Positions 1 to 5,033 of a stretch of DNA of 5,033 nt are shown here, one piece after another. Numbering within the stretch: position 1 is the stretch's first letter; the number at the start of each line of letters is the position of its first letter. The stretch comes from an uncultured Desulfotignum sp. (GTDB lineage: Bacteria; Desulfobacterota; Desulfobacteria; Desulfobacterales; Desulfobacteraceae). Location: assembly GCA_937951975.1 (NCBI GenBank), contig CALGAJ010000328.1, positions 1 through 5,033 on the forward strand. The letters run 5' to 3'. The notes beneath the pieces are model-generated. The model was not told where the DNA came from. It did not search any database and was given only the letters and a program-made list of their open reading frames with translations. The position numbers and the translations under genes were made by a program.

Positions 1-798
1 TAATATGGCCTTGTCCGTGTCTTCAATAACCTGGCTGGTCAGGCCCAGGTTGTAGATCACCATGACTTCTTTGGGATTGATATCCAGAGCTGCTTCAAAA
101 GATGTTCTGGCTTTTTCCAGATCGCCTGTGACCCCGTAGCACACGCCCAAACTGTTCATCAGATTGATGTCTTTGGGAGCCAGGACCAGGCCTTTTTCAT
201 ACTCCTGGATGGCGGCCTCATAGTGTCCCAGCTGGTACAGCCGGTCGCCGCTGATGTTCAGGGAAATACCGTCAAAATGCCGCATGTGGCCGAAACCGAA
301 AAAAGCGGCGTGATCGATGGCTTTCAAGGCGTTGGCAAACACGTCGGAACGGGAATATTTCTGAAAGGGAAACCGGGCCACCCCCACCCGCAGTTCCGTT
401 TTCAATGCCCGGGTGATCTTGGCTTTAAGGGATTCCAGCAGATCCATGGCTTTTTTCTGGTTGTCATAATCCCAGAAAACAAGTACAAACGCCCGGTTAT
501 CCAGGGTTTCCCAGATACCTCGCTGGTTGTCGGACATGGAACGAAGCCAGGATTCAAAAATATCCCGGGCCTTTTCCAGGATATCTTCCGATGCGGTGTC
601 CGCCACCTGAATCACTGCACAGATAAATTTTTTTTTGGGAATGTCCACTGATAACAATCGTTGTTCAAAAGCGGTAAATGCAGCGGATTTCTGATGCACC
701 AGGTCTGAAAAATAGGTATCCGGGGCCTGGATGGGCGAAGACGTGTCAGAATCCGGTTTGAGAAAAGAAAATTCCCTGGATGTGAATCTGGGTGTCAT
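1..798 (-). CDS. GGDEF-like domain / TPR repeat protein (partial, C-terminus beyond window)
   Basis: I translated this from the minus strand: 266 codons are open from ATG at 798 to the left edge, so the C-terminus is missing. Residues about 1-50 are polar with no signal peptide or membrane segment, so it is probably cytoplasmic. Residues about 55-176 resemble a degenerate GGDEF/nucleotide-cyclase fold: a strand at FICAVIQVAD (58-67), a strand at NRAFVLVF (101-108) where GGDEF would lie, then RVGVARFP (137-144) and a helix ending HAAFFGFGHMRHFD (163-176). The GGDEF signature itself is absent, so diguanylate cyclase activity is unlikely. Two TPR repeats follow at about 177-210 and 211-244, with the usual G/A/Y-F/A/P positions, and a third starts at 245. 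The TPRs point to protein binding. The start overlaps the selA stop (ATGA), with a weak GAGAG at 803-807, so translation is probably coupled to selA. The partner and role are unknown. TPR content is secure; the GGDEF relationship is a judgement by eye. Confidence 0.8.
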   Translation of the reverse strand, partial: MTPRFTSREFSFLKPDSDTSSPIQAPDTYFSDLVHQKSAAFTAFEQRLLSVDIPKKKFICAVIQVADTASEDILEKARDIFESWLRSMSDNQRGIWETLDNRAFVLVFWDYDNQKKAMDLLESLKAKITRALKTELRVGVARFPFQKYSRSDVFANALKAIDHAAFFGFGHMRHFDGISLNISGDRLYQLGHYEAAIQEYEKGLVLAPKDINLMNSLGVCYGVTGDLEKARTSFEAALDINPKEVMVIYNLGLTSQVIEDTDKAIL

Positions 799-2201
799 GA
801 TGCTCTCAGTATGGTTTCAAGGGTTGATGAAATAAGTGTTTCCTGCCCGGGTTGAATGGTCCGGGGATCCATGATGTACCGGTTGTTTTCAATCCTGGCG
901 ATGACCGCCGGAGTGGACAGCCGCATGCGGCGCTCCAGGGTGGCCACGGACATGTTCCCGGGGATCAGGGTGACGCACCGGGTGGGCAGTTTCAGGTCCG
1001 GAAATGAACCGCCCCCGGGCCGGGATTCCAGATCCGCACATGCCACAACGTCTTTGGCACCGCAGACTTTTTTCACCTGCTGTTCCAGAAGTGCGGCCTG
1101 CCGGCAGGTGTGTTCAAAGGACATGGTCAGCATCCGCAGGGTGGGAATATCCCTGATGGCGGTCGCCGGGTCCCGATACAGGTGCAAGGTGGCTTCCAGA
1201 GCCGCCAGTGTGAGTTTGTCAATGCGAAGGGCCCGGGTTAACGGATTGGCCCGGATTTTTTCAATGGCCGGTTTTGTGCCGACAATGATACCGGCCTGGG
1301 GGCCTCCCAGAAGTTTGTCTCCGCTGAAGGTCACAATGTCCGCGCCGGCCGCCACGGAATGGGATACCAGCGGTTCCATGGGCAGACCGAATGCGGAAAA
1401 ATCCACCAGAGTGCCGGAACCCAGGTCTTCCATAACCGTGATCTTGCGGGATTTCCCCAGGATGACCAGATCCTTGAGTCCGACACTGGCCGTGAATCCC
1501 TGAATCCGGTAGTTGGAGGCATGGACTTTGAGCAGCATGCCCGTGTCTTCGGTGATGGCCCCGGCATAGTCTTTCAGATGGGTCCGGTTGGTGGTGCCCA
1601 CCTCTTTGAGACGGCACCCGCTTTTAGCCATCACATCCGGTACCCGGAAAGACCCGCCGATTTCCACCAGCTCACCTCTGGAAACCACGACCTCCGTGCC
1701 TTCCGCCAGCGTGTTCAGGGCCAGAAGCACGGCCCCGGCATTGTTGTTCACCGCCATGGCCGCCTCGGCCCCGGTGAGTTCACAGATCAATGATTCCACG
1801 GCCGTGTACCGCAGGCCCCGTTTGCCTGTGGACAGGTTCAATTCCAGATTGGAATAGGATTCAGCAATGGTTTGAATGTTTTTCAGGGCCTGTTTACTCA
1901 GCAGTGCCCGTCCCAGATTGGTATGAAGCACCACGCCGGTGGCATTGATCAGAGGCACCAGCTTTGGCGCCAGCGTCTGCCGGCACTGACGGGCCATATC
2001 CGACAGAACAGCGGCATCATCGAAATCCGGGTTCCGGCCATCCAGAATCCGGGCGCGCAGATGGTCCAGCACGGTCCGGGCGGCCCGGATGATGACCTGT
2101 CTGGGCACGGTTGTAAACCGGTCGTCTGCCCGGGTCTTGTCCAGCAGATGATCCACTCCGGGAAGGTGCCGGAGTAATTGATGCGTATCGGTTCGGGACA
2201 T
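795..2201 (-). CDS. selA: L-seryl-tRNA(Sec) selenium transferase (selenocysteine synthase)
   Basis: SelA is a cytoplasmic pyridoxal-phosphate enzyme that converts seryl-tRNA(Sec) to selenocysteinyl-tRNA(Sec) using selenophosphate. The protein has 468 residues, close to the 463 of E. coli SelA. The N-terminal part (about 1-50) matches the small SelA tRNA-binding domain (RHLPGVDHLL). The core carries INATGVVLHTNLGRALLS (85-102), LELNLSTGKRG (119-129) and FSGDKLLGGPQAG (292-304). K296 is the expected PLP Schiff-base lysine, equivalent to E. coli K295. R98, R323 and R326 line up, from memory, with the arginines that bind selenophosphate or phosphate in Aquifex SelA. The ATG start at 2201 gives a normal N-terminus and has AGGA six bases upstream. 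The gene is intact, with no frameshift. A 112-base AT-rich gap separates it from ilvN upstream, and the next gene overlaps its stop by 4 bases. No selB, selD or selC is visible here, although selB often lies beside selA. Confidence 0.97.
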   Translation of the reverse strand: MSRTDTHQLLRHLPGVDHLLDKTRADDRFTTVPRQVIIRAARTVLDHLRARILDGRNPDFDDAAVLSDMARQCRQTLAPKLVPLINATGVVLHTNLGRALLSKQALKNIQTIAESYSNLELNLSTGKRGLRYTAVESLICELTGAEAAMAVNNNAGAVLLALNTLAEGTEVVVSRGELVEIGGSFRVPDVMAKSGCRLKEVGTTNRTHLKDYAGAITEDTGMLLKVHASNYRIQGFTASVGLKDLVILGKSRKITVMEDLGSGTLVDFSAFGLPMEPLVSHSVAAGADIVTFSGDKLLGGPQAGIIVGTKPAIEKIRANPLTRALRIDKLTLAALEATLHLYRDPATAIRDIPTLRMLTMSFEHTCRQAALLEQQVKKVCGAKDVVACADLESRPGGGSFPDLKLPTRCVTLIPGNMSVATLERRMRLSTPAVIARIENNRYIMDPRTIQPGQETLISSTLETILRAS

Positions 2202-2246
2202 GAATTTTCCTGGGTATCAGTTTGTAATATTTAATGATTTTGGTTT

Positions 2247-2275
2247 AAATAACACCGATTCTTCTCATATTTCAA
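2247..2275 (-). promoter_or_regulatory. Possible selA promoter
   Basis: In the AT-rich gap between ilvN and selA, the minus strand shows TTGAAA (2275-2270), one mismatch from the sigma-70 -35 consensus. A 17-18 base spacer leads to a poor -10, TTATTT or TATTTA (2252-2246). Transcription would start about 40 bases before the selA ATG. The -10 is weak, so selA could equally be read through from ilvN. I see no other structure in this gap apart from a 5-base-pair hairpin. Confidence 0.25.
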
Positions 2276-2313
2276 CAGTTAAATGGAAAATTTCAGTTAT
2301 CTGAAGCTGCCGG

Positions 2314-2799
2314 TCAGGGTTCCCGGTACAGTGCCAGTACCCCGGACCGGGCCAGTTTTTTGATCCCGAAGGGGGCCAGCTGGTCGAGCATGGCATCCAC
2401 AGTGAGTTCATCACCGATCACCTCGAAAATGACATGTTCCTGACCTTTGTCCAGGATGCGGCCCTGAAAATCGGAAATAATCGTTTGGATTTTTTTCCGG
2501 TCTTCCGGCCGGGCCTTGACGCAGACCAGAGCCATCTCCCGTTTGACGGCCTCTTCACCGGTCATGTCCCGCAGCTTGATCACATTGACCAGGCGCTGGA
2601 TCTGCTTCATGCACTGGGCCAGCAGTGGGGGGCTGGTCAACGTGGTGATGGTGATCCGGGACATTTTCGGGTTGGCCGTGGGGGCACCGCAGATGGTTTC
2701 AATGTTGTAGCCTCGCCCGGCAAACAGTCCGGTGATCCGGGCGGTCACCCCGGGTTCGTTGTCAACCAGCATGGTTAAGGTATATTTTTGGGTTTCCAT
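2314..2799 (-). CDS. ilvN: Acetolactate synthase small (regulatory) subunit
   Basis: This is the regulatory subunit of acetohydroxyacid synthase, the first common enzyme of valine, leucine and isoleucine synthesis. It activates the large subunit (IlvB/IlvI) and confers valine feedback inhibition. From ATG 2799 it has 161 residues, close to E. coli IlvH (163). An N-terminal ACT domain covers about 6-78, with DNEPGVTARITGLFAGRGYNIE (13-34) read in two parts: DNEPGV and GLFAGRGYNIE. N14, G17 and N32 match positions in E. coli IlvH where changes reduce valine sensitivity (from memory), so regulation looks intact. The C-terminal domain follows and ends ARSGVLALYREP. An upstream in-frame GTG at 2817 would add six residues, but their codons contain the AGGAGG ribosome binding site and the GTG has none of its own, so I chose 2799. 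No large subunit gene adjoins it: upstream lies divergent pyrF and downstream selA. ilvB must be elsewhere. Confidence 0.95.
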   Translation of the reverse strand: METQKYTLTMLVDNEPGVTARITGLFAGRGYNIETICGAPTANPKMSRITITTLTSPPLLAQCMKQIQRLVNVIKLRDMTGEEAVKREMALVCVKARPEDRKKIQTIISDFQGRILDKGQEHVIFEVIGDELTVDAMLDQLAPFGIKKLARSGVLALYREP

Positions 2800-2808
2800 G
2801 ATCCTCCT
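2800..2808 (-). promoter_or_regulatory. ilvN ribosome binding site that decides the start
   Basis: The minus strand reads AGGAGG (2808-2803), then ATC, then ATG at 2799. It is a full Shine-Dalgarno match with a short spacer of only 3 bases. It lies inside the coding extension that would begin at GTG 2817, which argues for the ATG at 2799 as the true start. Confidence 0.75.
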
Positions 2809-2825
2809 TTTTTTCACAATCTATC

Positions 2826-2854
2826 ATGATACCATGTTGTGCCGGGAAAATGAA
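2826..2854 (-). promoter_or_regulatory. Probable ilvN promoter (extended -10)
   Basis: The minus strand shows TATCAT at 2831-2826 (5 of 6 to the -10 consensus), preceded by TGG at 2834-2832, an extended -10 element. A weak -35 TTCATT lies 17 bases further upstream at 2854-2849. Transcription would begin near 2819, leaving a leader of about 20 bases that has room for the ribosome binding site but not for an attenuator. TATCAT is half of a perfect 10-base palindrome, TATCATGATA (2822-2831), which could be chance or a small operator. Confidence 0.5.
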
Positions 2855-2897
2855 CTGGTTGATGTAAAATTCAGTGGGGCGTTTCCGGCCAAGTGCC

Positions 2898-2980
2898 GCC
2901 CCTGGTGGGGGGTCTTGCTGCCGGTCTGGAATCCCCGGGGTGGCTCCGACAGTCCGTCAGCAAGACCCCCCACCAGGGGC
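2898..2980. repeat. Long GC-rich inverted repeat (31-base arms) between divergent genes
   Basis: The arm 2898-2920 is perfectly complementary to 2958-2980 (23 base pairs). Pairing continues inward to 2928/2950 with only two mismatches (2921/2957 and 2925/2953), giving 29 of 31 pairs around a 21-base loop (2929-2949). Outward, 2892-2895 can pair with 2983-2986 (one G-T) after two mismatches. Each outer arm contains its own small palindrome (CCCC-TGGT-GGGG and CCCC-ACCA-GGGG), and the loop contains CCCCGGGG (2933-2940). The genes on either side read away from it and the arms are not followed by T-runs, so it is not an ordinary terminator. No transposase or open gene accompanies it. It may be a dispersed palindromic element of REP or miniature-transposon type, a small RNA, or a DNA structural element; the sequence alone does not decide. 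Confidence 0.93.
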
Positions 2981-3006
2981 TCCGCTGTGCAAAGGCGTCC
3001 GGGTTG

Positions 3007-3036
3007 TTGACAATCAAGCATTTTTCCGCCTAATAT
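3007..3036 (+). promoter_or_regulatory. Probable pyrF promoter
   Basis: A perfect -35 TTGACA (3007-3012) is followed by an 18-base spacer and a -10 TAATAT (3031-3036, 4 of 6 to consensus). Transcription would start near 3043, about 40 bases before the preferred pyrF start. The site lies 26 bases beyond the end of the long inverted repeat, so the repeat would not be in the pyrF message. Confidence 0.55.
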
Positions 3037-3085
3037 CTGATCCGGGAATTTTTTTGGAAAAAGCAGGATGGAAAAAGGGAAAATG

Positions 3086-3826
3086 ATGAAAAAAACAGGC
3101 AAAGATTATATTGTGTTTCCTTTGGACGTGCCTTCGATAAAAGAGGCGCAATCGCTGGTCAGACGGCTGGGGCCGCATGTGGGCATGTTCAAGATCGGTC
3201 TGGAACTGTTCATCTGTGAGGGGCCGAACGTGGTGAACATGATCCGGGATCTGAGTCCCGCCGGGATTTTTCTGGATCTCAAGCTTCATGATATCAGTGC
3301 CACGGTGTTCCGGGCCATGGCCCGGGTGGCGGATCTGAATGTGGATCTCGTCACGGTGCACACCTGTTCGTCGAAAAAAATGCTGGAGATGGCGGTCCAG
3401 GGGGGGCAGGGAAGTGTGGGAGTCCTGGGTGTGACCCTGCTCACAGACAATGACGAAAAAACGCTGGCCAGCGGCGGGTTTTCAGATCAATTTTCAGCAG
3501 ATCCCATGAAGCTGGTCATGCTGCGGGCAGAAATGGCCCATGAGGCCGGATGCCGGGGCGTGGTTTGTTCCGGCCGGGAAGCCGCAGACATCAAAGCCCG
3601 GTTCGGCAAAGCGTTTCTGGCAGTCACCCCGGGGATCCGTCCGGCCTGGAGCCTGACCCCGGAGGATGATCAGAAACGGATCACCACTCCGGCCCAGGCC
3701 ATGGCCCGGGGCAGTGATCTGCTGGTGATCGGCCGGCCCATCCGGGATGCACAGGATCCGGCAGCCGCGGCCCAAAAAGTGATCCAGGAAATTGAAACAG
3801 CCCTGGAAAACAAACCGTCGGCTTAA
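3086..3826 (+). CDS. pyrF: Orotidine 5'-phosphate decarboxylase
   Basis: PyrF decarboxylates orotidine 5'-phosphate to UMP, the last step of de novo pyrimidine synthesis; it is a soluble TIM-barrel dimer. From ATG 3086 it has 246 residues, against 245 in E. coli. The active-site set is present: D14 (PLDV), K36 (FKIGLE) and the family signature FLDLKLHDI with D64, K66 and D69. The phosphate-binding parts VTPGIRP (180-186) and IGRPI (215-219, R217) are intact. The start is uncertain. In-frame ATGs lie at 3068, 3083 and 3086. AGGGA (3076-3080) sits 5 bases before 3086, while 3068 has AGG directly against it and only a weak GGAAA seven bases upstream, so I prefer 3086; starting at 3068 would give 252 residues. 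It is a single-gene unit with its own predicted promoter, divergent from ilvN. It ends in a TAA that overlaps the stop codon of convergent lysC, leaving no room for a terminator between them. Confidence 0.96.
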   Translation: MKKTGKDYIVFPLDVPSIKEAQSLVRRLGPHVGMFKIGLELFICEGPNVVNMIRDLSPAGIFLDLKLHDISATVFRAMARVADLNVDLVTVHTCSSKKMLEMAVQGGQGSVGVLGVTLLTDNDEKTLASGGFSDQFSADPMKLVMLRAEMAHEAGCRGVVCSGREAADIKARFGKAFLAVTPGIRPAWSLTPEDDQKRITTPAQAMARGSDLLVIGRPIRDAQDPAAAAQKVIQEIETALENKPSA

Positions 3827-5033
3827 TCGTCTCCGTCCAGTCCAAAGGCGGCGTGCAAAGCCCGCACCGCAAGTTCCGCGTATTTGGCCAGAATGACACA
3901 GGAAATCCGGATTTCCGATGTGGAGATCAGCCGGATATTGATGTTTTCCTCGGCCAGGGCCTTGAACATGGTGGCAGCCACACCGGAATGACTTTTCATG
4001 CCCAGTCCGATGACCGATACCTTGGCGATATCCTTGGCTGAGAGGACCTCTTCCGCACCAACCTCTTTGGCCACGGCCTCTGAAATCTGCAGGGCCCGGT
4101 CAAAATCATCCTTGGTCACCGTGAACGTCAGGTCGGTTTCTCCGCCGGTGCGGGTGTTCTGAATGATCATGTCCACCATGATTTCCGCATCCGCCAGCGG
4201 GCCGAAAATTTTTGCGGAAATGCCGGGCTGGTCCGGGACCCGTTTCAAAGTGATCCGGGTTTCATTCATATCACAGGTAATGCCTGATACCACCGCGCTT
4301 TCCATATCTGCGCTTTCATTGACGACCATGGTTCCATCCTCCTCATTGAATGATGATCTGACATGCAAAGGAATATTGTATTTTTTGGCAAAATCCACGG
4401 ACCGGATCTGGAGGACCTTGGCGCCCAGCACAGCCATTTCCAGCATTTCTTCATAGGAAATCCGGTCGATTTTCCGGGCTTTGGCACAGATCCTGGGGTC
4501 TGTGGTGTACACCCCGTCCACGTCCGTGAATATTTCACACACATCCGCTTTCAAGGATGCGGCAATGGCCACGGCGGAGGTATCGGAGCCGCCCCGGCCC
4601 AACGTAGTGATATCCCCGTTGTTATCTGCGCCCTGGAACCCGGCCACCACGCAGATATGTCCCTGATCCAGGGCTTTTTTGACTTTCTGGGCATCGATGT
4701 CCAGGATCCGGGCTTTACCCGGGGTCTGGTCCGTGTGGATGCCGGCCTGAAATCCCAGAAATGATTTTGCCTGGTATCCCCGGGATTTGAGAAGGATGGC
4801 CATCAATGCCGCAGTGGTCTGTTCGCCGGTGGCCAAAAGCACATCCAGCTCCCGTTTGTCCGGTGTGACCGCCGCCTGCCGGGCCAGAGAAATCAGTTTA
4901 TCTGTCACGCCTGCCATGGCCGAGAGCACCACCACCATCTGATCACCGGCCTCATGGGCCTTGACCACCCGGTCCGCCACCCGGGATATCCGCTGGATAT
5001 CCGCCACGGATGTGCCCCCGTATTTCTGTACTC
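3823..5033 (-). CDS. lysC: Aspartate kinase (partial; first few residues beyond window)
   Basis: Aspartokinase phosphorylates aspartate, the first step toward lysine, threonine, methionine and diaminopimelate. The frame is open to the right edge: 402 residues are visible, beginning VQKYGGTSVADIQ. The KxGGTS nucleotide-binding motif is therefore inside the window, and probably only about 3-4 residues are missing. A GTG at 5007 gives an apparent start but would remove this motif, so it is not the real one. Numbering from the first visible valine, TTLGRGGSDTSAVA is at 142-155 and DVDGVYTTDPR at 170-180, both kinase active-site segments. Two ACT domains follow, about 258-328 (KRVPDQPG) and 336-398 (GMKSHSGV, then ISTSEIRISCVI). 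This is the monofunctional, feedback-regulated type of about 405 residues, like Bacillus aspartokinase II or Corynebacterium LysC, with no homoserine dehydrogenase fusion. An internal start may give a separate ACT subunit. The stop TAA shares TTAA with the stop of convergent pyrF. Confidence 0.96.
   Translation of the reverse strand, partial: VQKYGGTSVADIQRISRVADRVVKAHEAGDQMVVVLSAMAGVTDKLISLARQAAVTPDKRELDVLLATGEQTTAALMAILLKSRGYQAKSFLGFQAGIHTDQTPGKARILDIDAQKVKKALDQGHICVVAGFQGADNNGDITTLGRGGSDTSAVAIAASLKADVCEIFTDVDGVYTTDPRICAKARKIDRISYEEMLEMAVLGAKVLQIRSVDFAKKYNIPLHVRSSFNEEDGTMVVNESADMESAVVSGITCDMNETRITLKRVPDQPGISAKIFGPLADAEIMVDMIIQNTRTGGETDLTFTVTKDDFDRALQISEAVAKEVGAEEVLSAKDIAKVSVIGLGMKSHSGVAATMFKALAEENINIRLISTSEIRISCVILAKYAELAVRALHAAFGLDGDD
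4327..4344 (-). promoter_or_regulatory. Candidate internal ribosome binding site and start for an aspartokinase beta subunit
   Basis: Inside lysC, the minus strand reads GAGGAGG (4344-4338), an 8-base spacer, then an in-frame ATG (4329-4327). Translation from here would give 168 residues holding both ACT domains. Aspartokinases of this type in Bacillus subtilis and Corynebacterium glutamicum are known to make such a nested beta subunit from an internal start in the same region, giving an alpha2beta2 enzyme. The caveat is that GAGGAGGAT also simply encodes Glu-Glu-Asp, so the match could be chance. Confidence 0.5.

Noticed and set aside
223..651. Plus-strand open frame of 142 codons
   Set aside because: It is the opposite strand of the TPR protein gene, which has clear TPR repeats and continues the selA unit.
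856..1503. Long plus-strand open frame (215 codons) opposite selA
   Set aside because: The minus strand encodes a complete, conserved SelA. The opposite frame is a by-product of GC-rich codon use and resembles no family.
2292..2305. Small hairpin (TTCAG-ATAA-CTGAA) after ilvN as a terminator
   Set aside because: The stem has only 5 base pairs, mostly weak ones, and is followed by ATTTTCC rather than a solid T-run. It is too weak to call.
2904..2979. Possible G-quadruplex in the inverted repeat
   Set aside because: The top strand has only three separate G-runs of four or more, short of the four runs needed for a standard quadruplex.
2732..3010. Plus-strand open frame of 92 codons across the ilvN start and the inverted repeat
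   Set aside because: It is antisense to ilvN and its ribosome site, and has low-complexity Pro/Gly/Arg-rich content from the GC-rich repeat.
2824..3102. Minus-strand open frame of 92 codons with a hydrophobic start
   Set aside because: It overlaps the pyrF start and the predicted pyrF promoter, and reads through the inverted repeat. It has no recognisable domain.
3310..3325. Perfect 16-base palindrome CCGGGCCATGGCCCGG inside pyrF
   Set aside because: It lies in coding sequence made of favoured CGG, GCC and ATG codons. Similar GGCCATGGCC strings recur in the window, so codon bias explains it.
3901..3916. Perfect 16-base palindrome GGAAATCCGGATTTCC near the end of lysC
   Set aside because: It encodes the conserved SEIRIS segment of aspartokinase and has no T-run, so it is best explained by coding.
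5005..5007. GTG at 5007 as the lysC start
   Set aside because: The upstream in-frame codons encode VQKYGGTS, the conserved nucleotide-binding motif, so the true start lies beyond the window.

Overview
The window is a compact stretch of bacterial housekeeping chromosome with four recognisable biosynthetic genes and one less familiar protein. The gene families, a selenocysteine pathway gene next to amino-acid and pyrimidine genes, and the protein sequences suggest an anaerobic Desulfobacterota (deltaproteobacterial) sulfate reducer, perhaps of the Desulfobacteraceae. This placement is inference from general resemblance. No rRNA, tRNA, CRISPR array, transposase or phage gene is visible.

Layout. 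Positions 2799 down to 1 read leftward on the minus strand: ilvN (acetolactate synthase regulatory subunit), a 112-base AT-rich gap, selA (selenocysteine synthase), then a protein with a GGDEF-like domain and TPR repeats. The start of that last gene overlaps the selA stop in an ATGA, and the gene runs off the left edge. Positions 2800-3085 are a divergent intergenic region. It holds a probable ilvN promoter, an 83-base GC-rich near-perfect inverted repeat and a probable pyrF promoter. pyrF (orotidine 5'-phosphate decarboxylase) reads rightward to 3826. lysC (aspartate kinase) reads leftward toward it from beyond the right edge. The two genes meet tail to tail and share one TTAA for both stop codons.

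How the genes work together. lysC opens the aspartate family pathway (lysine, threonine, methionine, diaminopimelate). ilvN confers feedback control on branched-chain amino-acid synthesis, but its catalytic partner ilvB is not beside it here. pyrF makes UMP. selA makes selenocysteinyl-tRNA, so the cell should encode selenoproteins. Only selA and the TPR gene look tightly linked; the others appear to be separate transcription units.

Most of the window is ordinary. Four things merit a second look: the long inverted repeat between the ilvN and pyrF promoters, a strong in-frame internal ribosome binding site in lysC that could give a separate regulatory subunit, the shared stop codons of pyrF and lysC, and the GGDEF-like/TPR protein coupled to selA. 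I see no clear evidence of a wholly new biological system.
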